Below, piece by piece: positions 11,908 to 24,936 of a stretch of 64,000 bases of DNA. This DNA is from Apricaphanius iberus (lineage: Eukaryota; Chordata; Actinopteri; Cyprinodontiformes; Aphaniidae), in contig JAPXFQ010001662.1 of assembly GCA_028564705.1 (NCBI GenBank), forward strand, positions 7,748,001-7,812,000. The letters run 5' to 3'. The translations under genes were made by a program, and so were the position numbers. Every line of letters starts with the position of its first letter. Position 1 is the stretch's first letter. A model generated the notes under the pieces. That model was not told where the DNA came from and did not search any database. It worked only from the letters and a program-made list of their open reading frames with translations.

Positions 11908-14900
11908 GTATGTAGGTGGAAGTTGCTCTACAAGGTTGTAAAGCTGATTCCTTTCTGTTGAGTCTTTCAGAAGAAGGCGATTTAAAAGCTAAACACACCT
12001 AAACCTTTATGCTTAGACTAATGTCATAAGAAGACCTCCTCTGTCACAACAAGATTGACAGGTGTGGTTTTGGTGGAACTAGTTCTGTGATGTATGGATT
12101 ACCTGCGTCAGGAAGACAAACCTCAAAACTGTCACCAGTGGAAAGAACAATAAAAAGTATCAGTGACAGTGTTTGGACTGTCAGATGGCTCTACATTAAA
12201 AAAATAAATTAAAAAAACAGCCCCACAGAAATACTTTTTGAATAATTTCTTAAATGGTTGAACACATGAAAACATAGTGGTTAGCGTGGGTACGCCATGT
12301 GCAGAGGCCTCAGTCCTGTACGCGATCATCCCGATTCCTGTCCTCGTGAACCGTTGGTGCATGTCATCCCCCACTTCTCTTTACTTTCTACGCTATCGAC
12401 ATTCAAATAAAGGCCATACTTGTATGGCGACATTACCTTAAAAAACACTCTAAAGACAAAGATGATAGAGTCAAAAAAAAAGGAAGAATTTATTTCTCTA
12501 CAACGGAAAACGAGTAGCAGCCACCATAATATTCAAAATAAGATCTGAGGAAAAACGTGATATGGAGTATCTGAAAAAGGAGGAAAGGATTACGAATAAA
12601 TCTAACTTTAATTTGACCATTTTAGCATAATTCGTTCTTAAAAGCAAATAAAAACACAGATTCTGTGATAGACGGCTACACAGACCCAAGTCCCATCTGG
12701 CCTAAAATTTGCTGATAAATTCTTCTAATGCTTTTCAAGAAGCTGCAAAGAAACAAAGAGTGGGGAAAAAAAAGACCAAATAAATTTCACTCAAATTGTA
12801 TTTTATACATACTTAACATAGGAAATCAAAAAATCAGACCTCGGTCTTCAATGCTTTTACAGCATTTCTCCATGTCTCCATCTGCAACCAGATCACTCCG
12901 CAGTTTAAAAAAAAAATGTATATAATCATTGAATAGATACTTGAGATGGAAGTCCTGGTTATTTTCTTCTTTGAAGATCTTCACTAGGTGTGGTGACGTG
13001 TGTCTTTACGTAGACTTTCTTGGGCTGAGGTTATCATCAGTACATAATTAGTGCCAAGAGCTTTTCAAGTACATTTTTGTTGTATTCATATACCCATTTT
13101 TGTTCGCTGTAGAGGTGTAGTTCTTAGTTCATATAATTTGATTTGTTTTTGTTTATGCTGATGCTCCTTTTTATTTGTTGTTTGTTCTTTATCATCTTTC
13201 TTTCTTGTCTCTTGTTTTTTCTTTTCCGTGTCGATAACTTCAAGAAATTAAACCCACAGCAATCTCTAAGAATTTTCCTGTAACTCGTCCAGCTGTCAAA
13301 GACCCTAAGTGCCATCCTGTTTCTGTATGCGGTTTCTATCGCTTTATATCTTTCACCTGCTGGCAGATTAAAACTAAATTCACTGAAAATTTACATCTTT
13401 TGACTTTGTTCCATATCTTTAGAGTAGCTTTTGATCTTTTGATTCCATTCTCTTTCATCTTAATTCTGCTCCGAAATTTCAATATTGAGTCTGGAAAAAC
13501 TTGCAAAAATGAATATTACTGCTTAACTGCTGGTTTCAGTTTATGCATATTAAATAGTAGATTTAACTATTTCAGGTGTTTGTAGATGTTTAGTCCTAAC
13601 TAAAAGGAAACAATTTTGCTTTACATTTCACATTATGGAGCTGATTATTAAGTCAACCTTGAAGCTTAGTCACAGTCAACAAACAGCCTGTTTGTTGAAG
13701 TTAAAGCTGTTGTAATTGATATCAAAATCCCAAAGCATTCATTTTTATACAGATAAACATCATTGTCATCAACACAGGAGATAAAATAGTCTAAATAATT
13801 GTGTATTTGCTAAATGATTGTGCTGCAGGAGTGTTCTAAGGAGAAAACTTCGCAGTCAGTCTGTTCAATGAATGTTTGATGTTGCCTAGTCAAAGTGGGT
13901 GTAGACAATGAATGGATATCCTTCTTATTATGTTTTAACATGTGTTTTATTTCCTCTCAGAAACAAAATTTGAATAAAAAGGTTTCAAATTTAATTCTTC
14001 CAGGATTATGGATAATTTAGGACTAATATAATTTGTTATTTCACTTGAGGGGGTTTTCTTTTTTTTTCAATTGTTTCTTTTTGAACACAATTTGTTGAGA
14101 ATCAGAATCTTGAAAAAAAGGGAGCTTTCTATTTCCTTTTGCTTGTAAATTTGATTTAACAGAAGTTTTGACAGATTATTATTGCAACGTTTTACCAAAG
14201 CTATGCTCCACAGTTTATAAGAGAAAGGAAGAGCAGAATCAGCTTTGAACTACAATTTGAGTCCTAATGTTTTGAGAAAATAATATAACATAGAAATGCT
14301 GCTTCAACTTATGGAAAATAACACCAAAACCTTCTGGTACTAACAAGAACATCGATGATCCTCCAATCGTCGCCTTCGTCTTGTCATCACTCATGTGGCC
14401 CCTAAAGAAGAGTTAATCAACCGTATCTGTAATTATGAATACATTTTGAATACATTTAAAAAATATATATATTCCTGGTAAGTAAAACAGCCTGTCAGAC
14501 AAGTTCTAATTTTGACCTTGTGGAATAAAATGTTAAGCAAAGTTGCTCACATATACAAATGATCACTAATTCAACAAAGCTTAAGTCAAATTAAATAACT
14601 TGTGTATTTGCTTATCAGTTAGTTTTAAAGAAATAATAGGACTCTGATAAAAAGCAATACTTAAGTTATGCAATTTTTAAGAATCTTTAAAGAAAATTAA
14701 AAACTAAAGTACTTAGCATCTTTTTAAATTTAACAATATAAATAGTAGTTGTATAGCACAACTCAACAACAAATCACTTACTGTTAGTTGCTGCACAGTG
14801 TCTACTATTTCCTTTGGAAAATTCAGACTAAAACTAAACATGCTTGATTATACATTTGGATGCCATTCTAACCACTCCTATCGAAAGTAATTTTTATAAG

Positions 14901-15140
14901 TGGTGAAACTGGTTTTATGGGGTGTTTGCGTCTGGTACTTGGTACAAAGCAATACTTAACACAGAAACACAGGGAAATCTCAAAAACTTAGAAAATTGTT
15001 AAAAAGTTCTATATTTTTTATTTTTCATTTCAAGAAGGGAAACTTGTAGCCTATATGAATGTAGGTATGTTTCAGAACATTCACACTTGTATTTTGGATC
15101 CAAGCATGTACAAATAAACATTTATTTGTATCACATGGAT
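11908..15140. other. AT-rich intergenic DNA, nothing recognised
   Basis: This 3.2-kb stretch between the 5' end of unit A and the next repeats holds only short open frames without family similarity. A few words near 12,270-12,320 (GTGGTTAGCG) recall SINE heads but are too short to call. Confidence 0.5.
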
Positions 15141-15310
15141 AAATTCAATTAAATTCACTTTAATTTATGTAGCGCCAATTCACAACAAATTTAATCTCAA
15201 GGCACTTTACAACAAAAGTCCTTTCAGTACAATTATACAAACATTCCAATCAGATAAAAGTTTTCTATGTAAGGAATCCCAGCAGATTGCGTTGAGTCAT
15301 CGACGTGAGG
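15140..15310 (-). repeat. LINE 3'-end-like fragment
   Basis: The sequence TTTATGTAGCGCCAATTCACAACA followed by TCTCAAGGCACTTTACAA matches a very common teleost LINE 3' end. The same pattern recurs in this window near 28,080-28,190, 37,560-37,690 and 58,480-58,860. The exact LINE family is not certain. Confidence 0.55.
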
Positions 15311-15539
15311 ATTCTAAATAAATGAAAAATTAAGTTTTTCATCTGTTGGAAATGTTCACACAAACCTACTCTGCATGAGAAAAGAAATGCGCAAATGCTT
15401 AAAATTCAATTCGCATGTGCCAATCGCTTAGCTACAACTACAGTTCATTGAACACAGCTCTCGACTCTGTTGCTGCGCATGCTCAGCTCTTCTTTTGTAA
15501 GTGCAATACTCTCCTTTTTGTGCATGTGATTTCAGTCTA

Positions 15540-15960
15540 GGTCATTTGGGAAATCATAAGGAAGACTGCTGACTGAACAGATATCCAGAAAAGAGTCACT
15601 GAACCTCCATTTGGATGGGAACAAAAGGTCATTGCTGTAGAAGCTGACCAATCTGTTTCAGTCACATCACCCAGTATTGTGTTTTTGCACCTGTCTGATT
15701 TTGTACCGATCACCTGCACTCATGTAAAAATCAATCTCTCATCCCATTTTATTTATTTTAATTGCAAGTTTCTGTGTTTTTTTTTAAGTTTACACAAAGT
15801 ACTGCAAAAATGTCCAAATGTTGTGAATATAGTTCTGAGCTGGTCGTTCACAGAGTGCTGTATTCACCCTACAAGTTTAGCATTCCCTGTCTCAAGTCAC
15901 TCCTGAACCAGAGACGTCAGATGCGTCTCATCTGAGCTAAGGAGAAGAAGAAGTTAGGTC
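15540..15960 (+). mobile_element. degenerate Tc1-like transposase fragment
   Basis: Words typical of fish Tc1 elements occur in order on the plus strand: AAAAGGTCATTGCT, GTTCACAGAGTGCTGTAT, CTCAAGTCACTCCTGAACCA and CTGAGCTAAGGAGAAG. The frame is broken and no inverted ends were found. Confidence 0.45.
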
Positions 15961-16389
15961 TCATTTATAACATTTGTTTACGCACAAAACGGGGTCTGAA
16001 AATCGCGTAAGTCACTTTCTGTACAAAGTTTGTCATCAGATAGGAAAAAATGACGGGAAAATGTCCGCAAATGTAAGAACATTAAGAACCTTGCTTACGC
16101 ATATTTTAGACACGGAGGACATGGCAGCACAACACGAGAAAACTGTAAATTTTCGTCACATTTTCAGACTTGTAGTGGTTCGCACACACAAACACACAAC
16201 AAGTCAGGCCATTTTTTCCGCTATAAACCAGAAACTTTTGAATTTTCAGGCCCCATTTTGTGTGTAAGAAGGCTTTAAGAACCCTTAGACTTTGTGGTTC
16301 ACCAAAAGATCATAGATGATCAGATGCCTTTGTATGCAGCCCCTTTACTCTGATGCCCCTAAATCAATCGACGAATTTACTATACAACA

Positions 16390-16620
16390 GAGGTCTCGAT
16401 TTCAAGTCCTGTTGAGCTGCTTCTTTTTGTTTTGTTGGTTAGAGTGATCTTGAATTTATGAATCAGTCGGGCTGAAATACCTTAAATTAGTCCTGTCCTT
16501 TGTGAACATACAAATTAAGCACCAAATGTAGTCAGCGTTGGTTTACCGAGGTTAAATCAAGAGAATAATGGACACGGTTTTGGACAAGGTTTCAAATATT
16601 TAAGTAGGTAAGTATGAGTT
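16390..16620. repeat. array-internal repeated segment also found at ~29,160-29,350
   Basis: The segment GAATTTATGAATCAGT...CTGTCCTTTNTGAACATA...GTTGGTTTACC(G/A)AGGTTAAATCAAGAGAAT appears here and again at ~29,180-29,310 in the same orientation relative to neighbouring CCDC127-like units. It is noncoding and appears to be spacer DNA copied with the genes during tandem duplication. Confidence 0.65.
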
Positions 16621-17087
16621 TATTTTTTAACTTTAAAAACTTCCCTCATTGTCTTCCTCCAAGCCTTCAGCATCTCCCACATCAGTTTTCCATTTTGTCT
16701 TTTGTCTCCAGTTAACAGGTACGACAGACAGGAAGCTCAGGGAAGATCTTCATTGAGAATCTTATCTAACTTTTTGTATTGCTTTGAATCTTTTGCAAAT
16801 AGTGTTCTCTTCCTTATCTTCTCCAACTGCTCCTGGCGAGATTTCGATGTGAAGTAGCTGCAGACGAGATTTTGCCTTTCCAACAGGTGATCCTCAAAGT
16901 CTTTCAGCCCTAAAAAAGAAATTGTTCATTTGTTTCTCTAATTTTTTTGACACTTCTTCTGAAGAACCAACAATATGAGCACTATTCCTCAGTATTATTT
17001 TCTGAATGTTATGAATGTAGAGACGGTTTCTTTTGAGCATAACATCCATCTCATGAATCTTCCTTGTGGCTTTGTGAATCTGCCACC
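16620..17087 (-). pseudogene. ccdc127-like unit B (broken body exon, no first exon of its own)
   Basis: A body exon starts after an acceptor at 17087 (CTCAG|GGTGGCAG) with the phase-1 entry used by the other units. The helix part is open (RKIHEMDVMLKRN). At the junction before LKDFEDHLLERQNLVCSYF the frame is offset by one base. An in-frame TGA at 16739-16737 replaces the HCASC region, although the rest stays recognisable (KRQNGKLMWEMLKAWRK) to a TAA at 16620. No Gly-rich first exon lies between it and unit C. It is therefore either a pseudogene that lost exon 1 or a decayed alternative terminal exon of unit C. Confidence 0.7.
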
Positions 17088-17862
17088 CTGAGGAAAACAA
17101 ATAGGAGCATCGTAAAAATTACAAGGTTCATTGCAGTCCATTTAGGGTATCTTATTATCTGGTTTAAATCACCTTAATAAGACTACCGGATGATCCAAAG
17201 CTGATTAATAGAGGAAAAACTGATTCCTTCAGGAGAAATACGTTTAAAAAAAAAGAGCGTCTTTAATATCAACTACTGAAATATTTTTTTAACTATCGCT
17301 CCAATGTGGCTTATAACATTACTTGCTCAAGGCTATGTCATGAATTGAGGACACAGGATACATTGGAGGGGAGGCAGGATTGTGAAGAACCTAAGAATAA
17401 CTCCAGAATATAAGATATATTTCGGGGAAAATTAATACTATATCACGCCAATGGTAACATTTTATCGTGTGCCTATCTCAAACGTTGAAATCCGTAAAAT
17501 ATCATGATATAAGACCTTTAAAGAGAGCGTAAACATTCTGTATGTAAAATTGTGATTTTGAAGACATTAATAAATAAACCTCTGGCGTATTTTTCTCTCA
17601 TTATTGTAGCTCTTAGCAAGAAATATTAATTTAGGTAATTCTAACTGATGTAAAACAAGACAAGTTTGCTCTGATTTAACGCCAGACAGTAAGAAAAAAA
17701 AAAGCCGACTTTGAGTAAACTTCTGGTTTCCACTGTATACAGATGACCTCCTCTACAACTGATCTTCAAGACTCTTCAGAACAAGATAACAAGCAGGCAG
17801 AAAGCAAATTGATTACCCTGTAGATTATCTATTATGATTGCATCGGCCATAGTGTTGGTAGG

Positions 17863-20800
17863 CTAACAAAAAGTGGACTTTTCATTCAAGTATTTTTCTT
17901 TCTTCACTGCTTTCTTCCAGCTTGCCAGCTGCTTCCACATCATTCTGCCATTCTTTCTTTTATCACCAGTCATGAGGTATGATAGACAGGAAGCACAATG
18001 ACGATCCTCCCTGAAGATTTTCTCCAAATTTGGCTTCACATTCTTCTTGTTGATGAAAGTACCAACTTTCCTCACGATCTCGTCCTCCAGCTGCTCTCGA
18101 CTGGACCTTGGTGTGAAATAGCTGCAGAAAAGATGTTGCCTCTCCACCAACAGATCCTCCAACTGATCCAGCTCCAATAAACCGAGGAGTTCGGTTCTTT
18201 CTCTGAGCTCCGTTTGTAGTGCATTCTTTTTCTCCATCATTGGCATTTCGAAAAGACTGAACGCACTTTTCATGGAGATCCACTGACTCCGTTGTATATA
18301 GAGAAGGTTTCTTTTAATATTCATTTCCACTTCCCTTTTCTCCCTCTTTGCTTCGAGATTTTTCCAGTCTAAATCATGGGAAAAGTAAAAAAAAAAAGCA
18401 TTAAAATATGTATTACCAGGAAAGGCAACAAAGCAGCTTAAACATGTTCAAACAATTTTTTGGAAAATCTGTTTCAAGTACCCCTGCGATTGAATTGAAG
18501 CAGTTAGATTGGTTCAATTCTGCATCAGCAGTTATGACCAAAATCTGGGCGTCTGTTCATCTGCAATAGCATTTCATAATGTTGTTGCATACAAAGAGAG
18601 GGGTCATCCTCTTTATACACTGTCCAGAATACTGAAGTCTGTTTCAGTCACATGACCCAGTATTGAGCAACTCCAACCTATTTTAAATGTTCTGGCTGAG
18701 GATTCTTCAAAGTTGAAGGTTTATGGCAAGGTTTATGGTCAATAGACGGTAAAGAACTAATTCCTTCAGATTATGAGACAGACATAGACATTTGGCTATT
18801 AAAATAGGTCCTGATAAAGGTTGTGCCCCAAGAATATTAATAATTTTTCTTAGATTATTTATCTTATTGACTGCCATAAGCAGTCATTTGACTATTAATA
18901 GCCAAATAACTACATTCTTGGTAATATCCCCAACACAGTTTTTATAACGTCAGGGATCATCCTCACCATACGCTTGGTTGCAACTGCTCAAACAGCAACA
19001 ACTTCTGTACTGTTGATCAATGTAGTTAATGCATGTTGCTCACTGTTTGTCTAACCATGCAGGATGAGCTGGATGGAGAGTAGAAATGCACCAAAGTCTT
19101 TCAGACTTCTCTTGCCAAGACGCTACAATTCATTACTTAAAAAGTAACATAGTTTTTCGTAACTTACGCAGAAACTGAGCTCTCCTTCCTTACTAATGAC
19201 TCCGATATGCTGCCGTTTATGACACTGCGTAATCACAGCTGTACTACTGTGTCATGCAAGGTCACGGCGCATTTCGCTGGTACACGTGAGTAACACGTTG
19301 TTTAAATAAAAGTACTCCCAGTACTCCCAAACCTTTTAGTATTTATTGTCTTAGGTCTATTTGCTCCTGCAATGGTCAGCTGCAGCCTATAACCTTTGTG
19401 ACGAGTTGCTCGCGTTGAGCGTTAAAAGGTTACGCAGAAAAAAAAGCTGTGTGACTGGCAATCAAATTAGACCTCGTAATCACGCTAAAAAACGAATCGA
19501 TGATGAAATTCGTTGCAGACACTTTTTATCATAGAATTTTATCGATTTGTTGTAGCAAATTAACTTTCTTGGGTCCTCCTCGTTCACTGGGTCTTCTCAC
19601 TCCCTCCGCTGGCGTTGTTTCCAAATAAGATGTTATCATGGGTGTTAACTTTGTTTCACATAAATGTGCATTGGCAGGTCAACACAGGTCAGCCTAGTAC
19701 AGGTGATGACGGTAACACGTTACTAAGTAGCATGTTACTCCTAATATGACCACTTTTTCAGTAAAGACTACTCTAAAGCGTTACTATTTCTGTACAGGTA
19801 ATCAGATTAAAGTAACTTGTTTAAGACACTCTGCGTTACTATTTTTGTAATTTTCTTAAGCAAAAATATATATTTGGTACATGGTGGAAAAAGCATTAGG
19901 AAAAACAAGCAACCAAGGGGAGCCTAAGTCACGCCCTTCTACTTCCCGTCCATGGGTCCCCAAATGGCCAAAAAAATGAATGAGAGTCAATGGAGCGATA
20001 AAAGTTATTTTTCTGATCCAGTTTGAAATGCGCAGTGGATCATCCATCAATTTAAAAACCAATTTTGATGCAGAGAAAACTCTGATTTTCGACTGGAGGT
20101 AAAAGTTACTTTAGGTTTTTTGTAAAAAGGCTTAGCCGACTACAACTGCAGAAGAAGAAAGAGAGCGAGAGTCGTAGCCTCCAGGATGAAAAAAGGAGCA
20201 AAACATACGGAGAAAACCTCTATAAATCTGACCATGTGGAAAGTAGCAGCTATGTTGGGGGTAAAGCAGTCGGTGGAGTGAGAGCCAGCATGAAGGAGAA
20301 GCTCTGCAAGCTCTAGGTGAGTGTTTAACGAGCTATAGCTAGTGCTAACTCCTGTTAGCCAAATGGCGTTATATATGCGACTTCTGATTTTTAGGCATTT
20401 TAAATGCAAATTTTTACAATCAAATCAATCCCAAATTACTGGACAAACACAGTCGAAATGTACATCGTTAGTTATCATTTAAATCTAAGTACAACATATG
20501 TGTGATTCAGGACGTAAGACAAAGCGAACCAGAAAGTAACTTTTATTGCTCCATTGAATTCCATTCATTATATTTTTGGTTTGGGGACCCACGGGCCAAC
20601 CGGAAGGGGAGGAGACTTAGGCTCCCCATAGCAAAAAATATGGTCTTACATACCTTCAACAACACTGCTGCTGTCTTTTTCTGTCGTAATCCGAAACAGC
20701 TGATTATCTCCTTTGCGGTCGCCATATTTGTTTTGGTCTGAACCTGAGTTCTGTACTCTGTAGGCCTACTCTGCCCCCTTGTTGGACTCTCGAGCAGTAC

Positions 20801-22930
20801 GTGCAGTGAGTAAGCAAGTACGCCCCCAAGACGCAGCCTGTTACTTCATAGTTGCTGGTGTCAATGTGAGGTTAAAAAGCAAGTATATTTCCAGCCTTAC
20901 TATTAAAATGCACTTACAGTAAAGTAAGTATTGGCAAAAACTGGGTATTGTTTCTATGTTGAGGCAGTGGAGAGTGTTATTGGCAGCTGCCGAAAGTAAC
21001 TAATAAAGTAACTTGTAATCTAATGCAGTTACCTTTAAAATAATCAGTAAAATAACTAAATTACTTTTGGAAGGAGTAATCAGCAATCAAATTACGTTTT
21101 CAAAGTAACTGTCACAACACTGCCCAGTACCATAAACCTGTAGGTCAGCTGAAAGTCACCATAAACAAATTAGAAATGTAGAGTTTCAGAGAAAATGGGT
21201 TTAAGTTTACATTCCTCTTAAATCTGCTTTTATGGCCAGGCAATTGGGACAATAAAACACTGTGCTTTCCAAATCGAGAGTTTTAGGATGTCATGTTTGA
21301 AAGATTTTCACAGCCACTTATATTTGTTCAAAACATCACACTGTTTTTTTACTACAATTTTTATAATAACCAAACTAAGCAATCAATTGCAAAGAAGAAT
21401 GCAGCTCATTATTATGATTATTAATTGCTTACACTATGTGGGTACTGAGTGGGTGTGGGTTTGAACTAGTCACATTTTAAAGGTCCCATTTGGTTTCAGT
21501 TACATGGGTCTCATATATGAAGGCCATATGGGTAGCCAAAATGAGCCCTGTGGCAGGTAAAGGTGCTAATTGGGCATAGGCTCAAATGTTCTGTTTAAAA
21601 CAAGCTTTTTATGATTTTGAAGGTCAAAGTTTAAGGTGACTGTCACTTTATTTTTTTCTGCTGATCTTTACAATCATCTCTGTGTATGTGGCTTTTTTTC
21701 CACTCCATCATCTCAATCTTCATAATTCCCTCCCATAGAACACAGTTTACCTTCCACTTTAATTGCGTGTTCTCATCTGTTTGCCATTTTGAAGAGTGAC
21801 CAAGATGGGTTTTTCAAATGTATACCTTAGAGAAACAGAAAGTGATGTTTTGCAAATTAAAGGCTTAGCGATGGAGTCTGGAACCTTTACCATCCAAAAT
21901 GCCGTTTTGTGCTCAATACAAATAAATAAAACTAATTTAGAGCCACAACTGTTCCATGACCTGTAGAAAAACTTCACTTAAATGTTTTGATAAGTACTAA
22001 AGTAAAATGTGTCATTCATAAAGATGACATAAGATTTTATTTATTTTTTGGGTTTTAAGAGAAAGTAAAAAACATAAAACTTTAGCATAAAGTGGGCATA
22101 TTTATTTATTTGATAAGTTTTTTGATATATTTTTGGAAAATTATGTGAAAATTCATATAGTTTCAAATCTAATTACCAGAAAAATGTATCTAAAAATATT
22201 ATTACTTTGAGTGTCATTCTGATATGGAAGTTGAAAGCTTTTATTCAATAAAAAATACAAAACATCTGCTAAAACCCGAATTTATAATGAAAAAAAAAAA
22301 AAAACTATTAACATTTGGTTTGTTATTATTTTTAGCCAAAGTTCCTGGGAGCCATTTTGGAAAGTCTAAAGAGCAACTTCAGGAATCGGAGCCGCAGGAT
22401 GCAGACCCCTGCTCTAGAGTCTAAACCAGAGGTGTCCGGCTCCAGGCCGGTGTTCTGCCAGTTAAAGTTATGCCTCTGCTCCAACACATCTGATTCAAAT
22501 ATTTCAACTTCCTCCTCAGCATGGCAAATTTCTGCAGAGGCCTGCTAAAGCGCCATCGTTTGATTCAGGTGGGATGAACGAGGGAGAGAGATAAAACATG
22601 CTGGATAGCGGCCCCTTGATGATGGACTTTGGGTCTAGAAGTTCGGATTAGCAAAAAAGTAAAGTGCTTCAGTGCAATTTATTGTATAGATGTTGTTATG
22701 GTGTGTAAATAACTGACCTTACATTTAGATTCTGGTTTGAGGTCTGAGAATGCATCAGTTAATTTAGTTTCTGGCAAAGATGTTAAATCCTGACCCTTAA
22801 AACTAAAACTGCTGTGAATTCATCATAACTTACAAAAAGCAGCCACAGTGGCACCTGCTGCTGCATAACAGAGAGTGTTGATCCAACTTCTTCCTCCTCC
22901 ATCCTGATCAGGAATGTCAATGCCACTCAT
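17863..22930 (-). CDS. ccdc127-like unit C (intact, 200 aa)
   Basis: Two coding exons, 22930-22834 and 18368-17863, join in phase (codon T|AC) to an uninterrupted 200-aa frame. Residues 1-15 are polar and Gly-rich (IPDQDGGGRSW), and 16-34 are hydrophobic (WINTLCYAAAGATVAAFYW), a probable membrane anchor. Residues 35-~107 are helical and charged (EKKNALQTELRERTELL). Residues 108-200 form the CCDC127-type C-terminal block: ERQHLFCSYFTP at 108-119, DRHCASC near 154-160 and KNGRMMWKQLASWKK near 171-185. The order anchor, coiled coil, ERQ-block and NGR-MW block matches human CCDC127 (about 260 aa), but the coiled coil is about 60 residues shorter. A noncoding 5' exon ending TCT|GTAAGT at 23408 is likely. 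This is the best candidate for a working gene in the array. Confidence 0.78.
19264..21125. mobile_element. interrupted hAT-like element rich in GTAAC/GTTAC words
   Basis: The flanks ~19,690-19,850 and ~20,960-21,125 carry the AAGTAACT/GTTACTNNTTT vocabulary of a common fish non-autonomous family also seen at 59,264-60,006. The right end is CAAAGTAACTGTCACAACACTGCC. The two halves are separated by the GGGGAGCC element. The left boundary is not resolved, so the stated start is approximate. Confidence 0.4.
19917..20638. mobile_element. GGGGAGCCTAAG-ended DNA element, copy 1
   Basis: Long imperfect inverted ends are visible. The left end reads GGGGAGCCTAAGTC followed by GTGGGTCCCCAAA-type words, and the right end reverse-complements to GGGGAGCCTAAGTC with GTGGGTCCCCAAACC. 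A second copy begins at 26,856 and a lone end-like fragment occurs at 63,694. The interior contains a protein-like segment (GENLYKSDHVESSSYVGG) shared with copy 2. It sits inside an older hAT-like element. No clear target duplication was found, so the superfamily is unassigned. Confidence 0.6.
21130..22400. other. intron 1 of unit C, nothing recognised
   Basis: This AT-rich stretch has no exon, transposase or terminal repeat that I could support. Just downstream, at ~22,405-22,560, is a widespread fish repeat (AGAGGTGTCCGGCTCCAGGC). Confidence 0.5.
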
Positions 22931-23408
22931 GTTGGCTCTGAAGCAAAAGCTGCATGATGATTACAAAAAAACATACAAAAAAAACAGGAAGTATTTTACT
23001 GGTAGCCAAACATATGACACTATGTCTGATTTTATGTTTCTGTGGGTTGGCTTTTCCATGGATCTTCAAATTTATCTTAAAGGCTAGAATCATCGAGGGG
23101 TTAAGTGGCTGTTTGTCAGTTGAAAAAGAAACAAAATAAGATAAACTTAAATATATCTTGCAACGTAAGCTCTGTTCTTATGTACTTTCACTTTCACAAG
23201 GGATAGATACGTGGAAATCTAAAAACAAGCTAAAAACAAACATCTTTATTTTCTTCATATTCAGTCCTATTTAAAATTGATTTGTTAGTAATGATAGTAA
23301 AATACGTAGGAATGGTAAAATATAATCTCTCTTGAACAGGCTATAGTGTACAGTACAAGTTCTTATGTTGCTATTCAGATGAATGTATAAATATTAAGGC
23401 CACTTACA

Positions 23409-24700
23409 GAATCTGGTCGGTGATGTATAGTCTGAGTATGACCGGTGCCTGTTGTCATCCAAATTATGATGAAACACGGCTTGCCCTCTACACGTTGGCT
23501 ACTGTGTAGCTTCTCCTTTACAGTAAAATAACAAACCTTTCATACCAGAGGCCTGGTAGGTCTGGTGCGGTATGGTTTTGTGGTGGAACAGGTGGAACAG
23601 GTTTGAACAAATATCCTTTTATTGATCAGCCGTATCGGGAAGGAGGGCTGTAAATCTGTTTCTTCCCCTTACTGGAATTTACAGACAAGGTTAAAGGTTT
23701 CACTTTTTTATCACCCAAAAGCAATCAGGTTTACAGCTCGCAGAAAGGCATAAACAGAAACACAGCATTTTACTGAGCATCAGTCACCTGCAGATGCCAG
23801 CCAAGTTATTTATATAATGAAATAACAGTGATAACGAGCCTCTCTTGATTGAAGAACTGCCATTCATCCATCCATCCATTCGCTGTCATTTAAATGGATC
23901 ACAATGAATAATTTCCAGTCCAGACGATCAGCAATATTCTACATAATCAAGTAGGTCTCTGAGCTACTGATTTGAAATTCATAAATGACAATTTTGTGGT
24001 TAAAAAGAGAGGGGATTTAAATCTTGGCATCCTCCAAATCTCCACTCTTAACATGTGTGTTCCCTGCTGTTTATATGGAACAGAGTTATGCGTGTCGTAA
24101 CATTTCCCCCAAAAAAAAAAAAAAACCATACATGTTCTCTTTGTTGCTGGAGTGACTTTCATCCCTGGATCATTTATTTTAGAGTTAATGGAGATGGGAC
24201 GATATAGTAAAAACTGTATAATTGTAGGTTTATTAGGAGTTTTTGAAAAGTAGACATAAACAGCCTGCTTTACTATTATTTAATATACAGCATTAATATG
24301 ATAAACTTCCAGGTTCTTAGTTATAAAATGCTTGCAGATCTATGCATCATTTGAAAGAAACGTGTGGGGGGAAGAAGCATGGATTTATATCCCTTCCACA
24401 ACGGACACTTAAGGAGCATATAGTGGAGTCTATGTAGGTTATTCTTTATACTGTTTAAGTCTATACGTTTTTAGACCTGAAGATGACCAAATTTTGTGTT
24501 TTAGCTTCCACCGCAGATATAAATCCCTTCTCACTTAGAGTGTATCCTTCAAAACGTTTGGATGTTACATTATAGTTTGACTATACAATGTGTCCCGTTT
24601 TTTTCCTGAGACACTGTGACTTTAATACATAACTCAACTGAGATGATATAAAAGAATCAATCTGCCAAAAACATTTTCAGGAAGCGTGTAATGAAAAGAA
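23409..24700. other. spacer upstream of unit C, nothing recognised
   Basis: No gene or clear transposon was found. A short CATCCATCCATC stretch near 23,870 resembles the tail of an L2-type element but is too short to call. Confidence 0.45.
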
Positions 24701-24708
24701 ACATATTA

Positions 24709-24936
24709 TTACAAAATATTGACTTGATCCACATACATCCCCGTGCACTTTTCGAAAAGCTTGCTACACCACTGGGTCCCTGTAATCCATATGTCCTTCA
24801 GCAAGCGAGACAGTAAGATTGTGCGATCGACCATGTCAAGAGCAGAAGAAAGATCCAGCATCACGAGTAAAACATCAAAGCCGGAGTTCATTGCATTTAA
24901 AAGATCATTAAAAACCCCGAGGTGAGCAGACTCCAT
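24709..24936 (-). mobile_element. LINE reverse-transcriptase fragment
   Basis: The minus-strand frame contains LGVFNDLLNAMNSG and LLVMLDLSSALDMVDRTIL. This matches the reverse-transcriptase segment VFNDLL...LDLSAAFDTVDH of L2/Rex-type LINEs, with the catalytic-region Phe-Asp changed. It is an isolated inactive remnant in the spacer between units C and D. Confidence 0.75.

Noticed and set aside
15974..16267. 97-codon plus-strand open frame
   Set aside because: No family similarity and located in repeat-like spacer DNA next to a Tc1 fragment.
17830..17850. ATG with a CAGGGTAATC donor just left of unit C, considered as a first exon for unit B
   Set aside because: The encoded start has no Gly-rich or hydrophobic segment like the other first exons and the donor is poor.
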